From Nemania diffusa (taxonomy: Eukaryota > Ascomycota > Sordariomycetes > Xylariales > Xylariaceae): a DNA stretch of 64,000 nt. The notes below the pieces were generated by a model. It saw nothing but the letters and a program-made list of their open reading frames with translations, did no database searches and was not told the origin of the DNA. Each line of letters starts with the position of its first letter. The stretch's first letter is position 1. The stretch spans positions 1,364,001 to 1,428,000 of the forward strand of contig JBBPUQ010000002.1 of assembly GCA_038501195.1 (NCBI GenBank). Reading direction: 5' to 3'. The translations under genes were made by a program, and so were the position numbers. Shown here piece after piece: positions 16,011 through 26,800 of the stretch.

Positions 16011-17193
16011 ATGCAAGTTAAATTCTTTGCCATTACCCTGGGAGCACTAGCTGCTACTTGTATTTCCCAAGCCGTACAAGGCTTCAACTACGGCTCAAAA
16101 GCCCACGACGGTTCATGCCAAACGTATGGTGGCTTCAAGGAGCTCTTCGAGAGAGCCAAGAATCTTCCCAGAGCACCAGGCTTCACGGCCGCCCGTCTCT
16201 ACACCTCGATTCAATGCGGGACCTCGGCCGACCCAATCGAGGCATACCAAGCAGCTATCGACACCGATACGAAGATCTTCGTAGGCCTGTGGGCCAGTGC
16301 AGGCCGCTACGTATTTGAGAACGAGCTGAACGCTCTCATTTCTGCCTCTAGAACGCTCGGCACTGCATTTACAGATCGTATAGTTGGCATTAGCGTGGGA
16401 TCCGAAGACTTGTATCGCAGCTCGCCAGAGGGTATCGCCAACAATGCTGGAGTGGGCGCTACGGCAGAAGAGATACAGGAATACATCGGTTGGTTGCGAG
16501 ACTGGATCAGGGGCACACTACTGGAGGGTAAACCGATCACCCATGTCGATACCTGGTGAGTTCCGACAATCGTCACTGCTTCTAGATCTGAATGTAAAAG
16601 GATACATATTATTTGAGAGACAGCCGCTACACCATATTGTTGTACCATTTCGAGACCTGTCTTGTATTAGCTAATTTGGTGACCGATATAGGACCGCATG
16701 GGTACGACCCGAGAACTATGGCGTTATTGGGGCGGTAGACTTCCTGGGACATAATGGATTCCCTTATTTCGAGGGTGTAAGACCCAATGCTATCGAAAAA
16801 GCGTCGGACAACTTCTGGTCAGCAGTCGCTGCCACTGAGAGGGTAGCTCAAGGCAAGGCGGTATGGATCACAGAGACAGGCTGGCCTTCTAGTAAGTTAC
16901 GTCTCTTATTCTTATTCCCTTCTGGACATCACGTTACCCCTTGTTCAACTAATTTAGAAATCATGTCACTGACGCTCATTCGTGGCTATGCAGCTGGGCC
17001 TGTGCTACGCGACGCTCTTCCCTCATTAAACAACGCGAAGACATACTGGGATACAATTGGCTGTTCGCTGTTTGGGAACCGTAATACTTTCTGGTATACA
17101 CTGGTAGATGGAGGTATGAGTGAGTTTGATCTCAGCTTCGCCATCACACCTACGTTTAGTGCAACTCCAAAGTTCGATCTCGCCTGCTACTAA
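16011..17193 (+). CDS. Secreted GH17 glucan endo-1,3-beta-glucosidase, three exons
   Basis: It cleaves beta-1,3-glucan, either in wall remodelling or against other fungal walls. Exons are 16011-16555, 16692-16891 and 16994-17193, giving 314 aa. The signal peptide is MQVKFFAITLGALAATCISQAVQG. GH17 landmarks follow: FNYGSKAHDG, ARLYTSIQCG, VGLWA, GISVGSEDLYR with the acid/base Glu at residue 132, VDFLGHNGFPYFEG, WITETGWPS with the nucleophile Glu at about 243, and NTFWYTLVDG. The exon 2/3 join at TATGCAG/CTGGGCC gives WPSTGPVLRDALPSLNNAKTYW, as expected for the family. An earlier AG would insert extra residues. The second intron has a CTGAC branch site. There is no GPI-anchor tail or Ser-rich linker, so the protein is probably free or loosely wall-bound. 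Confidence 0.9.
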
Positions 17194-17795
17194 ACGAGCC
17201 ACTTCGGCGATAAAACAATGCAAGTATGGTATACTGCTAGTATTGTTAGATAAACAAATACACTTATAGGGTAGTGTATTACTCAACAGACAGACTATTA
17301 CCGAAGGCATGAGACAATTGGAGAAGGCTTAAGTGAAACCCCTTTACAGCTCACCCTCGCAGACTACATTAATTTGAATCTTATCGTAAAACCTCAATAC
17401 TTCTCTAATTGCTGTGAGTTTCTACCCCTTTCCTCCTATATGGTTTTGGATCCTTGGTGGCTCTTCAAAGAATACCCCCATGCTTATCACATGGCCTACC
17501 TTGCCAAGAAGTCTGTGGCTGCAATCATATGTATACATGCCTAACCCAGAAAGACCTAACCCGTCTGTACGAAGTTTATTAGGGGGAGTAGATCACCTAG
17601 ACCTATTACCTCATGCGAGGCGGACCTGCAGTCCTAGCAGTATTAGATTTTATAGACTATAACCCAGAAGCATTTGGGGACAGATAGGGTCGGTTGACTT
17701 GACTGAGACGGAAGGGGAGACTATTAAATTTGAGAGACATGGCAGGGAGGTGGCTTCAAGGTGGTAGCGATGGGCCTCTTGGTTCTAAGTACGAG
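17194..17795. other. Intergenic between GH17 and minus-strand remnant
   Basis: No gene was recognised. A short plus-strand frame at 17414-17662 has no family features. Confidence 0.4.
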
Positions 17796-18129
17796 TTAGG
17801 CGCGGATAGCGTTTTCGAGTTCGATGTCGTCACTATAGACGGGCAGCACCTCGTAGCTACACTGACGCATTACGAGGACCTGTTCCGGGCTCTCGGTGGC
17901 TAGGGATATGTCAGCCGCTCTCGCCTCCTTTTTGAGGAGACCAAGGACCTCCATATTGAATCTACCGTGAACCAAACGACCGTCAATCCAACCTAGCGAG
18001 ATCACTTCCAGTTTACTTACGACAGTCGAGTCCTGTCCATCATGTTTGGCGCGAGGCTCTTCAGTATCAACGCTTTTATCGAGATGGCGGTAGATGTACC
18101 TTGGATAGTTGCTCGAGGCGGTGACATAG
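17796..18129 (-). pseudogene. C-terminal exon or remnant of an unidentified minus-strand gene
   Basis: An open stretch of 111 codons reads YVTASSNYPRYIYRHLDKSV ... ISLGWIDGRLVHGRF ... EARAADISLATESPEQVLV ... DDIELENAIRA then TAA. It is preceded on its strand by a good acceptor (CTATTCTTAG at about 18130-18139) and, further up, GTGAGT. The residue pattern looks like real protein rather than noise. However, I could not find an upstream exon that stays open, and I do not recognise the family. It could be a decayed gene or the last exon of a gene whose 5' part I failed to see. Confidence 0.3.
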
Positions 18130-19082
18130 CTAAGAATAGGTAGTAGAATAAATTAAGATCACTCACCTTAGGTAGCGCAACGTGCATAAGCGAGGCCACT
18201 TATAACAATCCACATTCGAAAGAAGGCCACTACACCCCGGATGTCTATGTGAAACTGCTAGCTATAAATCATAGGTACGAATTGAGGGGCTGATGTGAGC
18301 GAGCGCCGCTGTCGGCAGCGATGAAATCTAGGCTCGACGGGATGACGGGAGACTTTGCGCTACGACATAGGTGTGATGGTTCTATCATGGCTGTCAATCA
18401 CGTTTATTGCAGTTTCTATTTGATATTTGCATATTTCCAGAATCCACCTCTATATGATTCTTTCATCGGTGCGTCGATGAGCTGGACGATATGGGAGCAC
18501 ATTACTGACATGGGCAAAAAAACTTTCTCCAGCCCTACAAGGTTAGCAGACACACTCTTCCATATCTCATGCATAAAAGAGCACGATAGGTGCACTGTAC
18601 TAGTTACCTAAGGCTAATATGTAGCAGGCGGTGCTTAACTCTACGATGAGAATCGCCATCATTGGAGTCTTATCTAAGTCTCGCTTCCCAGGAGGGAGGT
18701 CAAGAATGTTACTATGCGTTTACGCGCACATATAGCTAGTCAAGGTGATAGAGATTGTTTGTTAAGAGAAACTTTTCATTATGATAATATATACATGTGT
18801 GTGTGCTCATCCTCTCAGAATGATTGCGCCAAGGTAAATGCCCGAAAGTCCCAATCTGTCAAAACTCCATGCAGTGAATGTCGGGTATGTGTAGGATAGG
18901 GTTGGTGTTACATCATTATGTAGTCATTAAAGGATCGTCGCAAGGCACCTCCATCTCATCCGATGTGCAAAGTCGTAGAGAAAGCGAAAGGAACGCTAAT
19001 GGATGATTCGTTGAGCAAGAAAAGGACAAAGAGAAGAAGCCAGAGAAAACCGCGTCCGCCTGGATGCCAGTTCCGGTCGTGC
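18130..19082. other. Intergenic, no supported gene
   Basis: Only short frames without domain features are present. The possible upstream remnant of the 17796-18129 frame cannot be resolved. The final ~100 bases would be the 3' region of the heat-shock gene. Confidence 0.4.
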
Positions 19083-19763
19083 TTAGTTGATGGCAATGCG
19101 GCGAGTGTCGGGCTTCTTCGCCTTGGGCACGACGACAGTCAAGATGCCGTTGTCCAGCGAGGCGCTGACGTTTGCGTGGTCGACGAGGCTGGAGAAGGTG
19201 AAGGAGCGCGAGAAGTTGCCGACGCTGCGCTCGTAGACCCAGAACTTGTGCTTCTCCTGCTGGGGCTCGGCGGGGGTCTCAGGCTTCGAGGACTCGACGA
19301 CCGCGCCGCTCGTAGCCGTGTTGCTCTTAGCGCCCTCCTCTTTGTCGTCCTCCACGGTGGCCTGGAAGGACTTGTTGGAGCGGGTCTCTGAGTCGTCGTT
19401 GTGAGGCTCGTTGGCGATGGCACCGCTCATGGCAGTGTCGCCTAGGAGACCCGCGGGCGGGGTCCCAGCTGTGTATGTGCGTTGCACGTTGCCGCGGATG
19501 ACAATGGTCTGCAGGTCACTGAACTCGATGCTGACGTCTTTCTTCTCGACGCCAGGGAGCTCACCGTGGAGCTCGTAGTTCTGCTCCGTCTCTTTCACAT
19601 CAAAGCGAGGAGTGAAGGTCTGAACATTGCGACGAGCTTGGCGAGAGCCGCCCTGCTTAGAGAAGTGCTTGTCCCAGTCATCGATGAAACGAACTAGGCC
19701 ACCGAAGTTGCCGAAGTCGTTGTCGGGGACAGTGTAGAAGGGGTGGTGAGTGAAGACAGACAT
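19083..19763 (-). CDS. Small heat-shock protein (Hsp20/Hsp30, alpha-crystallin domain)
   Basis: This is an ATP-independent holdase that binds unfolding proteins, probably cytosolic. The 226 aa intronless frame starts MSVFTHHPFYTVPDNDFGNFGGLVRFIDDWD. The alpha-crystallin domain begins at about residue 50 (TFTPRFDVKETEQNYELHGELPG, then KKDVSIEFSDLQTIVIRGN). It is interrupted by a roughly 80-residue polar linker and resumes at KFWVYERSVGNFSRSFTF. It ends NGILTVVVPK, the usual I-x-V type C-terminal strand region. The split domain is common in filamentous fungal Hsp30 proteins. The coding region is clearly GC-rich at third positions compared with its surroundings, consistent with high expression. 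Heat-shock elements and a TATA box lie upstream. Confidence 0.93.
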   Translation of the reverse strand: MSVFTHHPFYTVPDNDFGNFGGLVRFIDDWDKHFSKQGGSRQARRNVQTFTPRFDVKETEQNYELHGELPGVEKKDVSIEFSDLQTIVIRGNVQRTYTAGTPPAGLLGDTAMSGAIANEPHNDDSETRSNKSFQATVEDDKEEGAKSNTATSGAVVESSKPETPAEPQQEKHKFWVYERSVGNFSRSFTFSSLVDHANVSASLDNGILTVVVPKAKKPDTRRIAIN

Positions 19764-19927
19764 GTTGTTGGTGTGTAGTAAGTTGTTGTTGTTTTGGTGT
19801 AGAATGAGAATTGTGAGAAGATTGATTGATTAGCTGCTATTGCTTTGGCGCTGAGGTCTTGCTGTTGTCTGATTGTTTGTGGTGTTCTGGGAAAAAATGA
19901 AAGTCTTCTTCACCAGCTTCAAACGAC

Positions 19928-20115
19928 AGTTATATAGACGACATCGTGTAGCAGGCGTCACTTCTATCCTCTTTCAGAAACATCGCGAAACTTCCCTCTG
20001 AATAATCATTTCGAATGTCGCACTGCCTTCCAGAACCCCAAAGACCATTCTAGGACCATCAAAGAGTGCAATCGCGAGTGTTGGAGCAACGCGATGTTGC
20101 GCGATGGTTCTGGAA
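19928..20115 (-). promoter_or_regulatory. Heat-shock promoter: TATA box and HSF-type inverted repeats
   Basis: Upstream of the small heat-shock gene there is TATATAA (minus strand, 19930-19936). Further up are three HSF half-site pairs: GAA-AC-TTC at 19987-19994, TTC-CA-GAA at 20028-20035 and TTC-TG-GAA at 20108-20115. Canonical heat-shock elements are inverted GAA units two bases apart; these fit, although none is a perfect three-unit array. Confidence 0.6.
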
Positions 20116-21820
20116 CATAGCCGAATCTTCTACAGCTTTCCGCTGCTTGATCAGCGCAACGAGCTACATCAGGATACGTCTCACCACATTGAGCCCTACC
20201 AAAATAAAATCCGGTGAAATGAGTAACATCGATTGATTTCCATTCTCAGTCTTTCAATCGTCACACTCAATTCAATTCATCGGCCAAAAAACCTCTTCTT
20301 TTGTCGAAGTTCTGAATTATTAGGTGGAGGTATGCATCGCTAAGAAAGGTACAAGTAGCTGAGGTACCTACCCAAGTAGGCATCTAGGCTAGGATATGCT
20401 TCTGTATTACCTAAAATGGCCTACCTAAGGTAAGCGTGTAGCTGAAGCTGTTCAATTGAGGTAAGTACTGCCGGGTATGTCTCCGCCCGCTAGCCCTCGT
20501 CCAGTTCCGAGTGGCTGTGTAGTGGTTTGACCTAAAGTGGCGGTAACCGGTGTCTGCCGGCGTCCTGCGTGGCTGGTGGGTGGCCCCGCACTCTGGCCGG
20601 GCCTATCCGCATCTGGGCTAGGCTCACCTTGTCTCCACCGGCCGGACTTATCGGTCTCCATGCCTGACAGTTCCCAGGCTCTTGGCAGGGGACCTGTGAC
20701 GTCATAATGGTCATATCGGCTTTATCCATCTTGCATTCGCATAGAACTGGGCTTCCATGTCTAGTGTCATCTGTAGTTCCTACCAGAATCCGCTGGTGTG
20801 GGCACGTTTTACGGGGAAAGACAAGGATTCTCTGCAGATCCCAAACGACGCTCTATGGGCTTAAAGCCTTCGTCTAAGTATTACATACGCCCAAAATGCT
20901 GCTGCAGCACCGTAACGTACATATGCGTACTGCGTAGTCACATGTTACCACGTCCACGTTACATGTCCTGTACGCAGCGCCCGTCGAAATAGCTCGTGAA
21001 AAAAGCAGCAACTACGTAATTGCCTGGCTTGGCAAGTCTCTGACAAGTCATCCGTCCTCCTCCCACGGCCTCTCCAATGCCCGCGGAAACCCGCCGGCAT
21101 TGCGGCCAAGCGCGAGGTACATGTGGAAGCCTGAGATGTGCAGCAGCAGATTGGAACGTCGGTGTCGTACGATTGCATATTGATATGACGTGGCTCGCTC
21201 TTCACGTAGATGGATCTGTCGGGGTTTTAGTCTCGAAGCGATGCTGCCGCTGCCGCAGCGTCGTGGGATGATGGGCATCACGAGCCGCCTCCTCGCACTA
21301 GTGTGGTGTCGATGGGTGCCTTATGGGAATGTGACTTGGAAATCCCATTACCGCATTCGGCTTTACACATCGGACAAGCAGCCAGGTCATGGACTTTTCG
21401 AAATTCGCCACAGGCATGCGTGGCCTGTTCGCGAATAGCCGAGATCTCACCTTTCGCCACTCCTAAATCACTGCATCTTGAGGCGTCGACTACCGCTCTA
21501 CACAGTAGGTGTGGTCTCTTTGTCAGGCATGCTGGGGCATTATCGAGGACAATTCGTGTATTCTAGTACTCTCCATCGTAGTAGCGCAAGGCCACCTTTG
21601 GCGAGTTAGTGATCGGTTGGGTACATACCGGAGGTTGTGTAGTCGAGATACTCAAGGAAGAGGCATTCTTTGAGTGTAGGCATGAATTTAACAGGTTAGA
21701 ACCGTTCATGAGGAACGACTGAAAGAACGAGCTACCTTTGGGTGGCTGGTTTAATGAAACCATTGTGCAACACATGTTATTACACCTTTCTCTCCCTCTA
21801 AGCTGACAGAGCTATCATGA
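20116..21820. other. Intergenic, no supported gene
   Basis: Many short overlapping frames on both strands around 20.45-21.56 kb show no coherent coding signal. Inverted TACTGCGTA/TACGCAG motifs occur near 20928-20980. The sequence is patchily GC-rich. Confidence 0.4.
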
Positions 21821-23839
21821 CTACTGAAAATGCGGTGATGCTTGCGGCGGATATCCGGCCACCGGGCTCTGGACTCGATTAAATAGTCCAATAAGCCTCC
21901 TCCCCACCTCATGTTCTAGCTCTGTGCCATCTCGGGCAATCTTGACTTCGCGGTGTGAATTCCAAGGGTTGCGTAGGCCCCGTGTTCGATAGAAGGGCAG
22001 TCTTGTCGTCGAGAGCCATTCCAGTTTGAAAGGCTTACCCCAGGCTTTTGATCCTCCTTCTCCGTCATATAGATTTTTGGCGCCTTCAGAATCGTCAGAA
22101 ATTGCATCTGACACACCGTCAACCTCGTCCCGCTCCACTTCCCAAAATATTGTGCCACGGGCCGAGTCATCGATAATGCGTCCACGAGGGCACGTTTCAG
22201 TCGCTTCAGTAGGGATGGCTTTCGGTAAGTCCATGCTATTTGTGGCTTGGGCCTTTGGGGCAAATTCTATCGCGGCGGCTGGATCGTTGTTGATGGCCGA
22301 AATCATCCTGGCGTATCCGAAATATTCACCAGATTTGTTGGCAGAAAATATGAGGTAGACATTATCGGCCACCTAATAATATTGAGCCAAAATGTTGCTA
22401 GTACGTTCAAGTTTGCATGCTTACCCCAAACGCCTCGTTAAGCGCATCCTCATTATGGGATTGAGTTGCCCAAACACCGTTTTGGATGCTGAGCTCAAGA
22501 TCTTCCACAGTTAAGCTTTTCAGGATGAAAAATTTGTCTTTTTGTGGGGTTCCATCCGAAACTTCTTTATTTTTAATTCCACCACCACCTTCTTGTGCAG
22601 CCAATGGATTCGTAGATTTATTAGGGGGGTTTGATGGCGTCCGATCTGACGATATGGTTTGGTTACTTGGTAAAATAGCGGCTGGTCCCGTTGGCGCAGT
22701 TTGGCCCGACGTTCCCTCAACTGTATTTTTTCGTAGCCGGCTGACGAGCCTGACTGATTGGAATTTCGAGTCGTGGAGCTTCTGCTGGGCCGCGATGCAA
22801 GTTGTTTCGTCTTTAAAATTAGCAAAGGCGCAGTTGCTTTTAGCTATTAAGAAAAGAGACTCTAGTCCTGTTGCTTCTCTACAAACATGGTAGACTAAAC
22901 TCATTAATTCAGTTTGTGGTGGGAGATTCCCGATCCAAATCGCGTGTCCTAAAGGGCGTGTTAGACAGCTTAACCGGAATATAAGAGATATGCCAAACGA
23001 ACCGCTTTGACGAGGCTTCCGCGGCGGACCACGAACCATGTTCGGTCGATTTCCCGTCAATTCTGCGATATGGTGTTAATTCTGGATTCGGTGCAGTATT
23101 GATATTGAGGGTAGTCCATACCCTCACTACTTGACGCGAAGCCTCCCGAACTCCTTACGTTATGGTTCTGCGGTATTAGTGGTGAAGAGTCTCGCGGCCC
23201 TCCAGAAGAGCCGTCTGGGAGGAAATATTGTGGCTGCAATAAATGGGACATCGAGGGATTATGCGCTGGGAATTGGTTGGGAGGTTGATAATAATATCCA
23301 TGAGCCGGAGCCTGTGACTGGTTCATCATGACAGCATTTGAATAGTAACCCATACTCACACCGCCCCGTGGTGATCCAACTTGATGTTGCTGGTGTTGCT
23401 GGGTAGCCGGGGACATCTGGGCATTGAAGAACTGTGGCATCTGTTGCGGGATGTAATACTGCTGCTGACCCGGGAACTGGACCATTTGTGCCATCATGTT
23501 GGGCCCGGGAGGAGTATATCGTTGATTCTGTTGCCCACCACTATATCCCGATCGGTACCCGGTCTGCGGGAGAGCGTTTCCCATCGCGCTTAGGTCGTAT
23601 ATTCCCTGGCGGTTTGAACCTTGATTAAAATGCATTTCTAGTTGGCCGGAGAAGGGGTTGGGCGGCGAGGCGTAAATCGGCTGGTATTGACCCTGGAATG
23701 CCGTGGTGCTCGGCGGACTTGTGCTCTGCGGGATGGTAGACGATCTATCCTCTGGTAACCCCCCTGGACGACGATTTATTGGCGCCTCTGGGTTGTCATG
23801 GCCACTACCAGGACCTGCAGACGGCGGGTCATCCCCCAT
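21821..23839 (-). CDS. RRM + YTH-domain RNA-binding protein (m6A reader type), four exons
   Basis: YTH domains bind N6-methyladenosine in RNA and steer mRNA fate. Exons on the minus strand are 23839-23122, 23062-23003, 22948-22425 and 22372-21821, giving 617 aa. The N-terminal ~250 residues are Gln/Pro/Ser-rich and disordered. RGPPRKPRQSG then leads into an RRM (HAIWIGNLPPQ, RNP2-like; SNCAFANFKDE, RNP1-like; about 261-335). A polar linker follows, then the YTH domain from about 398 (FFILKSLTVEDLELSIQNGVWATQS; cage Trp near 419), VYLIFSANKSGEYFGYARM, and KPFKLEWLSTTRLPF. Introns of 59, 54 and 52 nt are canonical. The first intron removes the in-frame stop that would otherwise end the N-terminal frame. 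Two upstream frames are thus one gene. Naming it Pho92-like is inference. Confidence 0.87.
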
Positions 23840-26800
23840 TTCTAATACAGTTCTAAATATCGTTCGAGTTTGAGGACGTAATGGATTCGCAGCGGGATCG
23901 GGGTCGCTTATACGTAGGCTTTGAAGATCCGATAGCTGGGTGTTGTTCGATATATATTCGTCCGTGTACTCTATAGAGTAGATATGCCAGACGAATAGTC
24001 TTGCGACCTTAACCCTTGCTTGCGAAGAGGTAACAATTCCGACTACACGGTGGCGGGTAAGGTAGGGATTCTAATTATATAGGCCGAGAGCAGTCTTCCA
24101 AGGAAGCGAAGATATCCGGTGATCCGTATTAAACCGTCAGGAGCTTCCTCTCCCATCTAGTTCCTGGACTCGAAGAGCCCGCCACCTCGCGGCGCACAGT
24201 CCGTCAGGTCGAAAATTGAAGGAAGAAAAGCCTCTATATCGATAAGATGGAGAAGACCCAGGGTTGCGCGCAAGACAATATAGCAGCAGCAGCGGACGGT
24301 GGAGGAGCTGAACTTCCGAAGAAGCGGTGGATCTTTTCATATCCCTAAGCGGTGTATATAATAGTACAAGCTCTTAATAAATCAACGGATACAGTAATAA
24401 TATGTGCAATAGTCACCCAGTCGAGCAGGTAGAAGACTGTGTTACTTGGGATGCTGAAGAGTATTAGATCTTATGTAGGTAGTGTGGCTAATTTGGTCGA
24501 CCATGTGGCCCAATGTGATGTCTAGCAACCCAGCCAGGGTATGTAGGTACTTGTGCTGCAAGTACTTGTTGGGAGTCAAGAAGGAAGCATATGGTGTAGC
24601 GACAATCTTTGCCTTTTCCTCTTGCAGCTATGCAGCCAGGGCACGAGAGACAGCATGAGACAAACCGAGGAACATAAACAGGGAACAACCGCATCATTGT
24701 GGGCAACGCCCAAAGCTATTAGTCTAGCATCTAGTCAAGTCCCGCCGGGATAGTACAGGACGAAGGGTCCTGCGAACCAGCATGACAAAAGTAGACACGA
24801 GAGCATTCTGGTGCCGTCTAAGGCCTTGACCAAGACCAGCGCCGAAGCGGAACGGCTCAATGCCTGATAGGGACGGAGAAGAAGTCCAGGTAGTTTCGAG
24901 AGCAAGTGGGCACAGGATAAGCAGCCAATGAGCAGGAAGGCCGCCAGGAGAAGAGAAGATGCGAAACGGGGGATGGAGCAATGAGATTTGCTTTCGCCTG
25001 CGCGGCGTTGGCGCCGGTTTTTCGCCACCAGACCCTTGAGTACCAGAGTAGTACACGAGACTATTCGTTTCGGGGCTCGTAAAACGTCCCATTGGTCCTG
25101 TGCTTGTGCTTCCCACACATTGCCCAGCCAAACCTAATAATACCTACGACTTTAATTTTTTGAATTTTTATTTTCCCCCTCCCAGGGCACACATAGATGA
25201 GATCGCCAATCCTACAGGCGCCGACTCAGCCACAAATGGTCTAGACAAGTCTTTTCCGTCGAGCAGGCCGGTCGAGCACGCTCTTGTAATCCCGTTGTGC
25301 CCTAGGTCCTAGGTATTACTAGGTATTAGGCCCTGGTGCGCAAAGGAGGAGGAGGCCATGCCATGGGGGGTAGCTTATAGCGAGTTTGGTGGCGGTCCTG
25401 GGTAGATAGCAAGAATTTATCCCATTCCTACATAGGGCGAGCCTTGCTCGTCAGTGCTTGCGGCTACCCAACTACCAACTATGGTACGGTACCCTAGCCC
25501 TACAACAACGCAGGCGTTTGGATCCCAAGGTGCTGGAATCCCGGACGCTGCACCATCCATCACTGGCCGGGGCGGAGCGGGACCTGCCTAAGCACCGAAC
25601 ACTTGTATATGTAAGTGCAGAAAGAATACGCTCTCTGGGCGCTCTTGGATTCTCTAGATTCTGCTGTGGGTTTTCCTGGATCCTCTTTTGGTGGATATGG
25701 CTGACATCTACGCAGTACAGGCAAGACAATCTTTCCACGGAGTCGTCCTACAATAAAAGCGGCGCATTCGGCGCCACGCCGAGTTTACCTACGGCGAAGA
25801 CCGTACAATAGTGAATAAGACAGTAAGTAGTTGGATAGCTAGCGCTGAAGTGAGCATTGAGAATTGCGCAAACATCTCCCCGATAGGCAGATGGGACATC
25901 GGTTGAAGCCGGTCAGAAATTGCTGTCTGCACGCCTGGGCTAGTAGGTACCTGGGATGGTGGGTGACATGTTTAATGCTACCGAAGCTGTGGAGAGAGCC
26001 GCAATCGATTTCTAGCTCTTGAAGGGGAATTTGAAATCGGGTAAATACTAATTTCCCATCTTCCTCAATGCTTGATGCTAGCTAGCTAGGTGGGCAGAGG
26101 TGGGCTAGGGGACCGAGATCGCTAAACTACTGGATAATTCCGGGTTCGATGCATGGACAAGGGCAGCTTACCTACCTATATACTGTATATACATACCTAG
26201 GTATGTACCTATGTAAGTATATACATTCATAGATGCACAGTACACATATAGCTTATGAGTACTGTACGTATCCATACAGATCCATGCTGCTGTACATACA
26301 TATGTAGGTACTTGTTGTAGGTAGCTGTATGACGACGAGACTAAATACAGCATGTACTATTATGCGTCAGTGGCGCTCGAGAGAACGATTCATGCTTTAA
26401 CCCTTGTTTGAAGATACCACGCACAGGTACCGTATCTACGTGTTCTGTCTGTATGCGTATGCGCGTAGATAAAGCACCAAAGCAGGCATACAAGTATACA
26501 TATCATGTATGCGTACGTTGTATTATGTATTCTGTATTCTGTGTGCTCGGTGAATGCGTGGCCAATCAACAAGAAGCTACCTAGGTACTTTATTTGCCGT
26601 TCATGCACGTCACATCGATTTCGAATGAGAAGAGACCTATGAAGAAAGATTGATGTGACAGCAAGCCATTCCATGGTCCCTTCTGGACAGAGATGTGGGC
26701 TTGAGTGGCCAAGAGTTGAGCCACTGACGATGGAGAGTGCCACAATTGAATTCCAGGGCCTTTAGTGGGGCTTAAGTGCGTAACAGTCTGGCGGACAGTG

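Noticed and set aside
19139..19423. 94-codon Ser/Thr/Pro/Arg-rich frame
   Set aside because: Alternate frame of the small heat-shock gene.
24724..25131. 135- and 127-codon overlapping minus-strand frames
   Set aside because: Two frames of the same DNA are both open, neither has a domain or splice support, and the composition looks random.
26144..26160. GGGTTCGATGC as a tRNA T-arm
   Set aside because: No matching acceptor, D or anticodon stems could be folded around it.
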